The position numbers and the translations under genes are program-made. A stretch of 17,321 nt of DNA from Candidatus Bathyarchaeota archaeon (GTDB lineage: Archaea > Thermoproteota > Bathyarchaeia > Bathyarchaeales > Bathyarchaeaceae): positions 870,134 to 887,454 of the forward strand of contig CP070828.1 of the NCBI GenBank assembly GCA_020344715.1, read 5' to 3'. Position 1 is the first letter of the stretch. Every line of letters starts with the position of its first letter. A model generated the notes under the pieces. That model was not told the origin of the DNA and did no database searches. It saw nothing but the letters and a program-made list of their open reading frames with translations. This document shows, one piece after another, positions 12,203 to 17,321 of the stretch.

Positions 12203-13723
12203 TTGAGTATAACAAGTAGAGAAATGCGAGCTTTAGAGCTGAACTCTGAGTATTTCGGCGTTTCAAGACTTCAACTTATGGAAAACGCGGGAAGAGGAGT
12301 TGCGGAAGAGATCCTGACAAGATTCAAACCAGAAAAAGCCAATGTTGCTCTTTTTTGCGGTCTAGGCGGAAATGGGGGCGACGGTTTTGTGACAGCACGC
12401 CACCTAGCCAGTCGCGGATTCAAAAGCGTCGTTATCCTCGCCGGAAAATCCAGAAATATCACCGATGAAGAAGCCAGGAAAAACTGGTTTGCTCTGCAGT
12501 CTCTCAAGAACGTTATCAGTTTGCATGAGGCTTACGATTCATCTATCATTCCTAGCGTTGAAGCCAATGTCGTAGTTGATGCGCTGCTTGGAATAGGACT
12601 CGAAGGCGCTCCGCGACCACCCATTTCGCAAATGATAAAGAGAATTAATGAATCAAAGGCATTTTGTGTGGCTGTTGACGTACCGACAGGAGTTAACTCG
12701 GACACAGGCGAAATTTTAGGTGAAGCCGTCACAGCTGATCTCACTGTTACGTTCCACAGGACAAAGCCTGCATTCGACAAAGCTGATGCTCAAGTGGGTG
12801 AGCTAGTGATTAAGAAGATAGGATTGCCAGAAGAAATCGAACGCTTCGCGGGTCCAGGTGATGTACGAATGGCTATTAAGAAGCGCTCAGCTAAAGCTCA
12901 TAAAGGCGACTTCGGCAGACTACTTGTCATCGGGGGAAGCGAAACGTTTTCCGGAGCTCCCACTCTCGTAGCTTTGGCCGCATTGCGAGCAGGAGTGGAC
13001 GTAGCCTATATTGCGGCGCCCCATACAACGGCGCATGCTATTTCTTCGATGTCTCCAGATCTTATCACAGTGAAAATGGAGGGCGACTATCTCAACGCTG
13101 GCAACGTTTCAGTGATTCATCGGCACTTAAAAAACTCCACTGCTGTGGTAATGGGACCTGGCCTCGGACTGCATAAGGACACACGAGATGCAGTAAAAGA
13201 TATAGTCAAGATGGTGGAGGAAAGAAAAACTCCTTTGGTGCTAGATGCCGATGGGCTCAAGGCTTTTGCTGAATTCAAGCGAAAAGTGGGTTCACCGTTG
13301 ACCGTGACACCTCACGCAGGAGAATACAAGTTGTTGACGGGCCATGTGCCTCCTGAAGACTTGAATGAACGAGCTGAAGATGTTCGGAAAACCGCTGATA
13401 ATCTGAACGCTATTATGGTCCTGAAGGGAAATACCGATATAATTTCAGATGGAACCCGTGTGAAGCTTAACTTCACGGGAAACCCAGGCATGACTGTTGG
13501 CGGAACGGGAGATGTCCTTTCCGGAGTTATCGGAGCATTTCTAGCCTGGGGTTCTAACCCCTTTGAAGCCGCAGTCGCGGCATCTTTTATTAACGGGGCT
13601 GCTGGAGACTTTGTTAGCGAGGAGAAGGGCTATCATATGGTGCCAACAGACCTCTTGGAATGGATTCCAGAAGTTATGGACGATCCTATGTCGCATCTAC
13701 AGGTGCGCCGAAGTGCAACCTAG
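12203..13723 (+). CDS. nnr: Bifunctional NAD(P)H-hydrate epimerase / ADP-dependent NAD(P)H-hydrate dehydratase
   Basis: 506-residue cytoplasmic repair enzyme of the YjeF type. The N-terminal half (about 1-215) epimerises damaged, hydrated NAD(P)H (NAD(P)HX): LMENAGRG (25-32), GLGGNGGDGF (53-62) and AVDVPTGVNSDTG (157-169). The C-terminal half (about 225-500) is the ribokinase-like ADP-dependent dehydratase: KGDFGRLLVIGGS (234-246), GPGLG (318-322), LDADGL (347-352), TPHAGE (369-374), and NFTGNPGMTVGGTGDVLSG (423-441) with catalytic Asp437. Length matches the fused bacterial and archaeal enzyme (about 500). The start is TTG 12203, with GTGAGG eight bases upstream; the family opening (REMRALELNSEYFG) follows at once. 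The next in-frame ATG at 12224 is possible. Its last 11 bases overlap the tsr3 start. Confidence 0.95.
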   Translation: MSITSREMRALELNSEYFGVSRLQLMENAGRGVAEEILTRFKPEKANVALFCGLGGNGGDGFVTARHLASRGFKSVVILAGKSRNITDEEARKNWFALQSLKNVISLHEAYDSSIIPSVEANVVVDALLGIGLEGAPRPPISQMIKRINESKAFCVAVDVPTGVNSDTGEILGEAVTADLTVTFHRTKPAFDKADAQVGELVIKKIGLPEEIERFAGPGDVRMAIKKRSAKAHKGDFGRLLVIGGSETFSGAPTLVALAALRAGVDVAYIAAPHTTAHAISSMSPDLITVKMEGDYLNAGNVSVIHRHLKNSTAVVMGPGLGLHKDTRDAVKDIVKMVEERKTPLVLDADGLKAFAEFKRKVGSPLTVTPHAGEYKLLTGHVPPEDLNERAEDVRKTADNLNAIMVLKGNTDIISDGTRVKLNFTGNPGMTVGGTGDVLSGVIGAFLAWGSNPFEAAVAASFINGAAGDFVSEEKGYHMVPTDLLEWIPEVMDDPMSHLQVRRSAT

Positions 13724-14231
13724 AACTGTCAGAATCAGCATCTATCATGCAAAGCAGTGTGACCCCAGAAAATGCTCAACCCTGAAACTCAAACGATTTC
13801 GCATGGTTAGAGTTGTTCACCGAGTGAAACTCCTGCCTAAAGGTGCAGTTGTTTTGAATCCCTTTTCAGGAACAGCCTTTTCTCCAGCTGATCGAGATGC
13901 AATTTTGCATCAAGGACTGGCAGCTATAGACTGCAGTTGGATACATGCAGACGAAGTCTTCGAACTCAACATTCGTGGAGTCTCCCGTTGTCTGCCATAT
14001 TTGGTTGCTTCAAATCCCGTGAATTATGGCATACCGACCAAGTTATGCACAGTAGAAGCTCTTGCAGCAGCCCTTTACATTAGCAATTTCAAACAGGAAG
14101 CGAAAAATCTGCTATCCGTCTTCAAGTGGGGGTCTCATTTCATCGGTTTGAATCAGAAGCTTTTGGATGCGTACGCTGAAGCGAAGGATAGCGGCGAAAT
14201 CATTGAACTGCAAGAGAATTTCATGACCTAG
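13713..14231 (+). CDS. tsr3: Tsr3, rRNA aminocarboxypropyltransferase (DUF367)
   Basis: 172 residues from GTG 13713, with AGGTG (13701-13705) seven bases upstream. The open frame extends further back but only as a shadow of nnr. Tsr3 transfers the aminocarboxypropyl group of S-adenosylmethionine to a hypermodified uridine near the decoding site of small-subunit rRNA. Family marks: IYHAKQCDPRKC (10-21), GAVVLNPFSGTAFSP (44-58), IDCSW (72-76), RCLPYLVASNPVNYG (92-106) and KLCTVEALAAALYI (110-123). Length is normal for archaeal members. It overlaps nnr by 11 bases, so the two are translationally coupled, although one repairs a cofactor and the other modifies rRNA. Highly confident family assignment. 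Confidence 0.93.
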   Translation: MQPRTVRISIYHAKQCDPRKCSTLKLKRFRMVRVVHRVKLLPKGAVVLNPFSGTAFSPADRDAILHQGLAAIDCSWIHADEVFELNIRGVSRCLPYLVASNPVNYGIPTKLCTVEALAAALYISNFKQEAKNLLSVFKWGSHFIGLNQKLLDAYAEAKDSGEIIELQENFMT

Positions 14232-14280
14232 CGCAAGAACGTTTCAAGATGTTTTTCAGCGAAGTTTATGATGGTTCTAA

Positions 14281-14290
14281 AGTTTTTATT
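14281..14290 (+). promoter_or_regulatory. TATA-like box close to the next start (leaderless transcript likely)
   Basis: AGTTTTTATT ends 24 bases before the ATG at 14314, so initiation would fall almost at the start codon. No SD is visible there, which agrees with a leaderless mRNA. Confidence 0.4.
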
Positions 14291-14313
14291 CCTTTATTGA
14301 GTTATGCTTCACT

Positions 14314-14859
14314 ATGGTGCCTCCGACAAATCTTGGTTTGGCTACGTTAATTCTCATTTCTGCCATTGTGGTTGTGGTGCGCTATCTATTGGTGAGAAAA
14401 ACTCGAAGTAGGTTGCGGGAACGTTATCATGAGGTGTTGCAGGAGCAAGAAGCTTTCTTGAAGTCTTTTGGTGTGACTCCTTTTGATGATTTCAGTTCAT
14501 TTGACTTTGGAAATGGTCGTTTCAGTCATGTTTCTCCGTATCCAAGACCAGTTGAAGGCGATTGGCGGTACACAATTTACCTACTGGACTCCGAAGCGGA
14601 AGATACTGCTACTATCACTCACGAAATATGCGAATGCACCATTGGCAGAGCCATTGAAAACCTGCTTAGCCTTGAAAAGCCCCTTTACTTACAGCGGAAG
14701 ATAAACGACAGATTCTGGATACATGGAAAGAAGAAGAAGTATGTCGTCGAACATGTTATGGCCACACTTGGTGAAGCAGACGATCTAACTCACAAGAAGC
14801 TAAAGCAGCGCCTAAACGAAGAAGACGCAACCTTCTGGCTCAATCGAAGCGAAGAATAG
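14314..14859 (+). CDS. Membrane-anchored protein of unknown function with an HEICE motif
   Basis: 181 residues. One N-terminal membrane helix (about 8-27, LATLILISAIVVVVRYLLV) is followed by a basic linker and a cytoplasmic or cell-surface domain. The middle holds THEICECTIGRAIENLL (102-118), where His103-Glu104-x-x-Glu107 sits in a predicted helix, and a second Glu-His pair at 136-137 (VVEHVMA). This recalls zinc peptidase helices (HExxH), but the second histidine is replaced by Glu, so catalysis is uncertain. I do not recognise a family. The ATG at 14314 has no SD but a TATA-like box in leaderless position. Well-formed coding: balanced composition, aromatic residues and no internal breaks. 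Confidence 0.7.
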   Translation: MVPPTNLGLATLILISAIVVVVRYLLVRKTRSRLRERYHEVLQEQEAFLKSFGVTPFDDFSSFDFGNGRFSHVSPYPRPVEGDWRYTIYLLDSEAEDTATITHEICECTIGRAIENLLSLEKPLYLQRKINDRFWIHGKKKKYVVEHVMATLGEADDLTHKKLKQRLNEEDATFWLNRSEE

Positions 14860-14981
14860 GTACCTACCGTCTCCACCACTTCACTTGACACGTGAATTAG
14901 GTGGCAAAGAATCTGCACCTATTCAACATACGACTATTAACCACTGTGTGGTACAAATGTCATGCAGAGAGGAACGCAAAC

Positions 14982-15356
14982 GTGAACAAGTTTGAGGTTG
15001 GTTTGGTTCTAGGCCTAGCCATTGTTCTTGTCAGCATCCTCATCGTCGGCTACACTTCGTTTTCGCCTTTCTCACCCATCGAAAGAGTATGGAGACAAGA
15101 AATCGATATCCGTGAAGAGATCGAAAACCTTCCTACTCAAAATGGTGGCAATTACTTTATTCTAGAGCGGGACTGGAGTGAATGGTCTAGTCAGATGCAA
15201 GATGCTGGAGGTGACTTCACCAAGATGAACACTTGGGAAGAATTCACGGCCAGTTTAGAACATCATGATCTTGCATTTCTCACGCTTGACGAAACAGATA
15301 AGGTGGTATGGTACAACCCACCATTTACGAACCAAGTCACCTACTATGAATACTAG
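14982..15356 (+). CDS. Membrane-anchored protein of unknown function, acidic outer domain
   Basis: 124 residues from GTG 14982, chosen because GAGAGG (about 14967-14972) precedes it at SD distance and the membrane helix then begins at residue 6. The open frame extends to 14901 but the added part has no membrane-protein sense. One helix (VGLVLGLAIVLVSILIVGY, about 6-24) anchors an acidic, aromatic-rich domain with LERDWSEWSSQM and a C-terminal part ending WYNPPFTNQVTYYEY. The orientation after a short Lys/Glu N terminus suggests an outward-facing domain. Family not recognised. It follows the previous membrane protein by 122 bases; the pair may be linked. TAG stop. Confidence 0.6.
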   Translation: MNKFEVGLVLGLAIVLVSILIVGYTSFSPFSPIERVWRQEIDIREEIENLPTQNGGNYFILERDWSEWSSQMQDAGGDFTKMNTWEEFTASLEHHDLAFLTLDETDKVVWYNPPFTNQVTYYEY

Positions 15357-15496
15357 ATTCCCTCCCTTCTTATTCTGCACACAAGAAACTCCTTGGCAGT
15401 GCGCGCTGAAGCATTATCACTGTCTTCTCTGCCGAGTCTGAGACACGCGTAGGCTGTCCTAAAATCAAATGAAGCAAGGACCTCAATGAATGCCAT
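15353..15496 (-). CDS. Candidate 47-residue protein starting inside a long inverted repeat
   Basis: The minus-strand ATG at 15496 opens a frame reading MAFIEVLASFDFRTAYACLR, then LGRED and AKEFLVCRIRREGI, with TAG at 15353-15355 overlapping the stop of the convergent gene. The alternating hydrophobic and charged pattern looks helical. The upstream sequence has only a weak SD-like GTGAGA. Could be a remnant or a chance frame. Confidence 0.25.
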   Translation of the reverse strand: MAFIEVLASFDFRTAYACLRLGREDSDNASARTAKEFLVCRIRREGI

Positions 15497-15581
15497 TCTC
15501 ACTTGATAGAAAGCCAAGGTGAGAGGAAGTGACGGACTTCAGAATCCGAGCCTCTTCTCCATCAAATGAGAGATGGCATTC
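15488..15581. repeat. Long imperfect inverted repeat with nested hairpin
   Basis: Arms at 15488-15507 (GAATGCCATTCTCACTTGAT) and 15561-15581 (reverse complement GAATGCCATCTCTCATTTGAT) match at most positions, allowing one bulged base. Inside, GGTGAGAGG and CCTCTTCTCC pair with a mismatch and a bulge, and GAAGT (15526-15530) with ACTTC (15536-15540) closes a 5-base loop. The whole 94 bases could fold into one long hairpin: a structured RNA, a miniature inverted-repeat element, or the remnant of an inverted duplication. Confidence 0.55.
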
Positions 15582-15803
15582 AAGGATATGCCCAAAAGTC
15601 CAGTGCGACTTTGAAAATATAAAGATTATGCAATATTATCACCTAATTGGGTCATTGATTTACTCATTCGTCTTGTGACGCATCATAATTGCGCACTCAA
15701 ATGCTCTAGAAATGTTTGAGATTTTATGCTCAGACGGGGAGGAGAAAGACTGGAAGCGTAGGCGCGCAGGGATTTGCTGACCGCGTTTATGATAACTTCA
15801 TCT

Positions 15804-15914
15804 TCAGGTTTGGATCTGTTCGACTGTAGTGACTGGCGTGCTGGCCGTAACCCGACTTCTAGGGCTTAGTAATTTTTCAGGGTTGGCTATTTCCTCTTTG
15901 ACTACGGTTTTCAT
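15804..15914 (-). CDS. Candidate 36-residue protein, second of a tandem small-gene pair
   Basis: The minus-strand ATG at 15914 follows GAGGTGA at a spacing of six bases, an excellent SD that itself overlaps the stop of the preceding small frame. The product starts MKTVVKEEIANPEKLLSPRS and ends with a Thr/Val-rich tail (TVEQIQT). Hydrophilic, no cysteines, family unknown. The SD quality and tight coupling are the evidence. Confidence 0.35.
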   Translation of the reverse strand: MKTVVKEEIANPEKLLSPRSRVTASTPVTTVEQIQT

Positions 15915-15920
15915 GGGTTC

Positions 15921-16040
15921 TCACCTCTTGGTCGTGAATTGGGTGAGTGTGCGTTGTCGGGTGTGGTGGACGAGAATGAGGTGTAGGTCATCGTCTGATC
16001 GTCCGAAGGACAGTTGTGCTTTGCGGTATTTGCGTTTCAT
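15921..16040 (-). CDS. Candidate 39-residue basic protein, first of a tandem small-gene pair
   Basis: The minus-strand ATG at 16040 has GGAGAGAT nearby at SD distance. The product begins MKRKYRKAQLSFGRSDDDLH and continues LILVHHTRQRTLTQFTTKR: strongly basic ends around an acidic-hydrophobic core. It ends six bases before the next small ATG. No family recognised. An overlapping minus-strand frame (15988-16332) and an antisense frame (15829-16083) have compositions less like protein. Confidence 0.35.
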   Translation of the reverse strand: MKRKYRKAQLSFGRSDDDLHLILVHHTRQRTLTQFTTKR

Positions 16041-16379
16041 CGTTCATCTCTCCGAACATTTTTTTTCTCATCTGGCAGTGTGAGACTGAGCCGTGAAGGA
16101 GAAGAGAGAGGCTCAGGCGAACACAAGAACGTATTTGGCTCATACATGGAAACTCATCAGGTAGGAGAGTTCTGAGCCGTTTGATTGATATGGAACGATA
16201 GGAAGGCTGAAAGCCCAAAAATTTATGTTGAGAGAGCAAATGGCGGTTCGAGACAATAAATTTTTGAAAACAGAATGGAAGGTTGGGGAAAAAGAGGAGA
16301 TTTGGGTTAGCGTGGTTTTGCGCGTGCGCCATTAGTGTTGCGTTCTAATCGAATACAAAAAAGAGGGAATATAGGGCGT

Positions 16380-16895
16380 CTACGCGTCTCGGGCGTAGAA
16401 GGTCACAGTAAAGCTGAAAGCTTCGGCGGTAACAGGGCTGCCAGTGTAAGAAAGGCTGTACGTCTCTTGAATTCTTTCCCCTACTCCTATTCGCCTGGCT
16501 CCTGTGTCTGGCGTCCACCAACCGGTCGCATTATAGATGCCGAAGGTGTATTTAGCGGTCGCTTCTTCGTTGTATTGATATCCAGTGCCGCCTTTGAACC
16601 ATGCGATCGAGCTTGTTGTTATGTTCCAATAAACGTAGACGGGTTGGTTCCCAGTGTTGTTGATGAAGAAGCCCAACAGGTGTCCTTGTGGAACTCCACC
16701 CGTGAAATTAATGAAGTCGAAACTTGTCAATTCAGTCGTCACGTCATCCTTGAAGACTATGATATCTCCTACCGTAGATACCCCACCAGTGAAGTCCACG
16801 TTTCTGGTCACATAAAGGTAGGCGAAAGCGATGTTACCGATGACTAGCACAATTACCAAAGCAATGAGCCCTAGTTGTTTCTTGCTCAGCTCCAT
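16380..16895 (-). CDS. Membrane-anchored extracellular beta-rich protein with N-glycosylation sequons
   Basis: 171 residues. A short positively charged N terminus (MELSKKQ) leads into one hydrophobic helix (LGLIALVIVLVIGNIAFAYLYV, about 8-29), then a Thr/Gly/Tyr-rich domain of short alternating strands with no cysteines. Four N-x-T sequons at Asn63, Asn79, Asn91 and Asn122 point to an extracellular location, since archaea glycosylate surface proteins there. It resembles pilin-like or surface-anchored proteins in layout, but I see no certain prepilin cleavage site, so the family is left open. The ATG at 16895 has GGGAGAAGG six bases upstream on the minus strand, a good SD. A promoter with direct repeats lies about 110 bases upstream. 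The neighbourhood is gene-poor, so no partner is evident. Confidence 0.75.
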   Translation of the reverse strand: MELSKKQLGLIALVIVLVIGNIAFAYLYVTRNVDFTGGVSTVGDIIVFKDDVTTELTSFDFINFTGGVPQGHLLGFFINNTGNQPVYVYWNITTSSIAWFKGGTGYQYNEEATAKYTFGIYNATGWWTPDTGARRIGVGERIQETYSLSYTGSPVTAEAFSFTVTFYARDA

Positions 16896-17000
16896 TTTCT
16901 GCCTTCTCCCTTTTCAATTATGTTCGTTGTTCTTCTCCTTGATAGCTTGAAAACAGCTCAGAAACATCACTGAGTGCTTCGTAGCCTAGTGGATTCAGTG

Positions 17001-17016
17001 CTTATAGTATTTATCA
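17001..17016 (-). promoter_or_regulatory. TATA-like box of the surface-protein gene
   Basis: On the minus strand the stretch reads TGATAAATACTATAAG, holding two overlapping TATA-like options. Initiation near 16980 would give an 80-90-base leader ending in the strong SD. Confidence 0.45.
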
Positions 17017-17023
17017 CTTCTGA

Positions 17024-17049
17024 AACTGTCTTCTAGCAACTGTCTTCTA
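17024..17049. repeat. Two tandem 12-base direct repeats next to the TATA-like box
   Basis: AACTGTCTTCTA occurs at 17024-17035 and again at 17038-17049, exact copies with a 14-base period. On the minus strand they lie just upstream of the TATA-like box of the surface-protein gene, where an activator would bind. A third degraded copy may follow toward the box (AGAAGTGAT). Confidence 0.55.
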
Positions 17050-17151
17050 TAATCTGGTTTCTCTGAAGCGACATAGCGCGCGCTCATTATTCATCATTCA
17101 GTCCACGGCTCGTTCGCGTGAGCCTGTGTCTTTCGACGGTGAGAAGGCAAA

Positions 17152-17259
17152 GTGGAGCTTTCACGTGCGGATGGTTCGCTGTTCAGGGAGCTGGATGTCG
17201 AAGACGTTCTGCTCAAGCGCGTTCGCTGGGTGAGCCGAAGCGCATGCATGCATGCATAA
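17152..17259 (+). CDS. Candidate 35-residue reading frame near the window end
   Basis: GTG at 17152, preceded by GAGAAGG at short spacing, reads MELSRADGSLFRELDVEDVL then LKRVRWVSRS and ends inside the GCAT tandem repeat (TAA 17257-17259). The charged, regular pattern looks protein-like, but length and weak start signals leave it doubtful. Confidence 0.18.
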   Translation: MELSRADGSLFRELDVEDVLLKRVRWVSRSACMHA

Positions 17260-17321
17260 AATGCACGTCCTATGTTCAAGCATTTTGATACGTCGGCTGA
17301 TCCGTGCACGTTGGATTTGGA

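Larger units (their letters stand above)
15357..16379. other. 1-kb gene-poor interval
   Basis: No recognisable full-size gene on either strand. Contents: part of a 47-residue minus-strand frame, a long imperfect palindrome (15488-15581), two tandem small minus-strand frames with good SDs (15804-16040), a 7-base hairpin (CTGAGCC 16086-16092, GGCTCAG 16110-16116), and A/T-rich minus-strand TATA-like boxes near 16219-16229 and 16255-16268. No tRNA, rRNA or CRISPR pattern seen. Confidence 0.5.
16896..17321. other. Promoter region and window-end tail without a recognised gene
   Basis: Contains the leader and promoter of the minus-strand surface protein, tandem direct repeats, a small candidate plus-strand frame (17152-17259) and four tandem GCAT units at 17242-17257. 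An open minus-strand frame at 17094-17309 is Ser/Arg/Thr-rich and not convincing. Nothing else recognised. Confidence 0.45.

Noticed and set aside
13563..13712. N-terminal extension of Tsr3 in the same open frame
   Set aside because: This part is an out-of-frame shadow of nnr; the family start follows the GTG at 13713, which has its own SD.
15829..16083. Plus-strand 84-residue frame in the gene-poor interval
   Set aside because: Arg/Cys/Ser-rich latter half, no SD, and antisense to the two small minus-strand frames with better start signals.
15988..16332. Minus-strand 114-residue frame
   Set aside because: Low-complexity Ser/Leu/Phe/His composition, no SD, and overlaps the better-supported 39-residue frame.
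16335..16847. Plus-strand 170-residue frame
   Set aside because: Antisense to the sequon-rich protein, which has a membrane anchor, a strong SD and a promoter.
17094..17309. Minus-strand 71-residue frame at the window end
   Set aside because: Ser/Thr/Arg-rich, no start signal, looks like a chance opening.
15357..17321. tRNA, rRNA or CRISPR array in the gene-poor right end
   Set aside because: No T-loop-like GTTCRA with matching acceptor stem, no rRNA-like sequence and no regularly spaced repeats were found by eye.

Overview
The window reads as archaeal. Evidence is a tRNA-Ile2 agmatidine synthetase (TiaS, known only from Archaea), an archaeal-type FUN14 protein, a Tsr3 rRNA-modifying enzyme, a stand-alone Lrp/AsnC ligand-binding domain, TATA-like boxes about 25-30 bases before start sites, and good Shine-Dalgarno (SD) motifs before GTG and TTG starts. 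The gene mix (acetate transport, AMP- and ADP-forming acetate activation, LarA family) would fit a heterotrophic or acetate-handling TACK archaeon such as Bathyarchaeia. The lineage is inference and cannot be fixed from sequence reading alone. TAG ends 13 of the 16 main genes.

Left part (1-5458, all + strand): a LarA-family nickel-pincer racemase homologue, an UlaG-like metallo-beta-lactamase-fold hydrolase and pyrE lie close together. An acetate transporter (SatP/YaaH family) and AMP-forming acetyl-CoA synthetase (acs) follow, each with its own TATA-like box.

Middle (5459-9951): convergent to acs is a large minus-strand gene for a fused ADP-forming acyl-CoA synthetase (alpha-beta) with a C-terminal GNAT acetyltransferase domain. 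One in-frame TAG interrupts it exactly where the acetyl-CoA-binding strand of the GNAT domain begins, and the frame stays open and homologous beyond it. Its promoter carries a near-perfect 17-base inverted repeat touching the TATA box. Then come a ferritin-like protein (+), a FUN14 membrane protein (-) and a small single-span membrane protein (+).

Right of centre (9952-14231): tiaS and an Lrp/AsnC effector-domain gene (both -), then an nnr-tsr3 pair (+) overlapping by 11 bases (NAD(P)HX repair and rRNA aminocarboxypropyl transfer).

Right end (14232-17321): gene-poor and poorly recognisable. It holds two unknown membrane-anchored proteins (+), a 1-kb interval with a long imperfect palindrome and several small candidate reading frames, a membrane-anchored extracellular protein with four N-glycosylation sequons (-) whose promoter carries tandem direct repeats, and a 400-base tail with little in it.

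The most coherent biology is acetate handling: uptake (SatP), activation by Acs (conserved regulatory lysine present), and a neighbouring ADP-forming synthetase whose attached GNAT domain resembles the bacterial Pat/PatZ acetyltransferases that silence Acs. In this sequence that domain is broken by, or read through, a stop codon.
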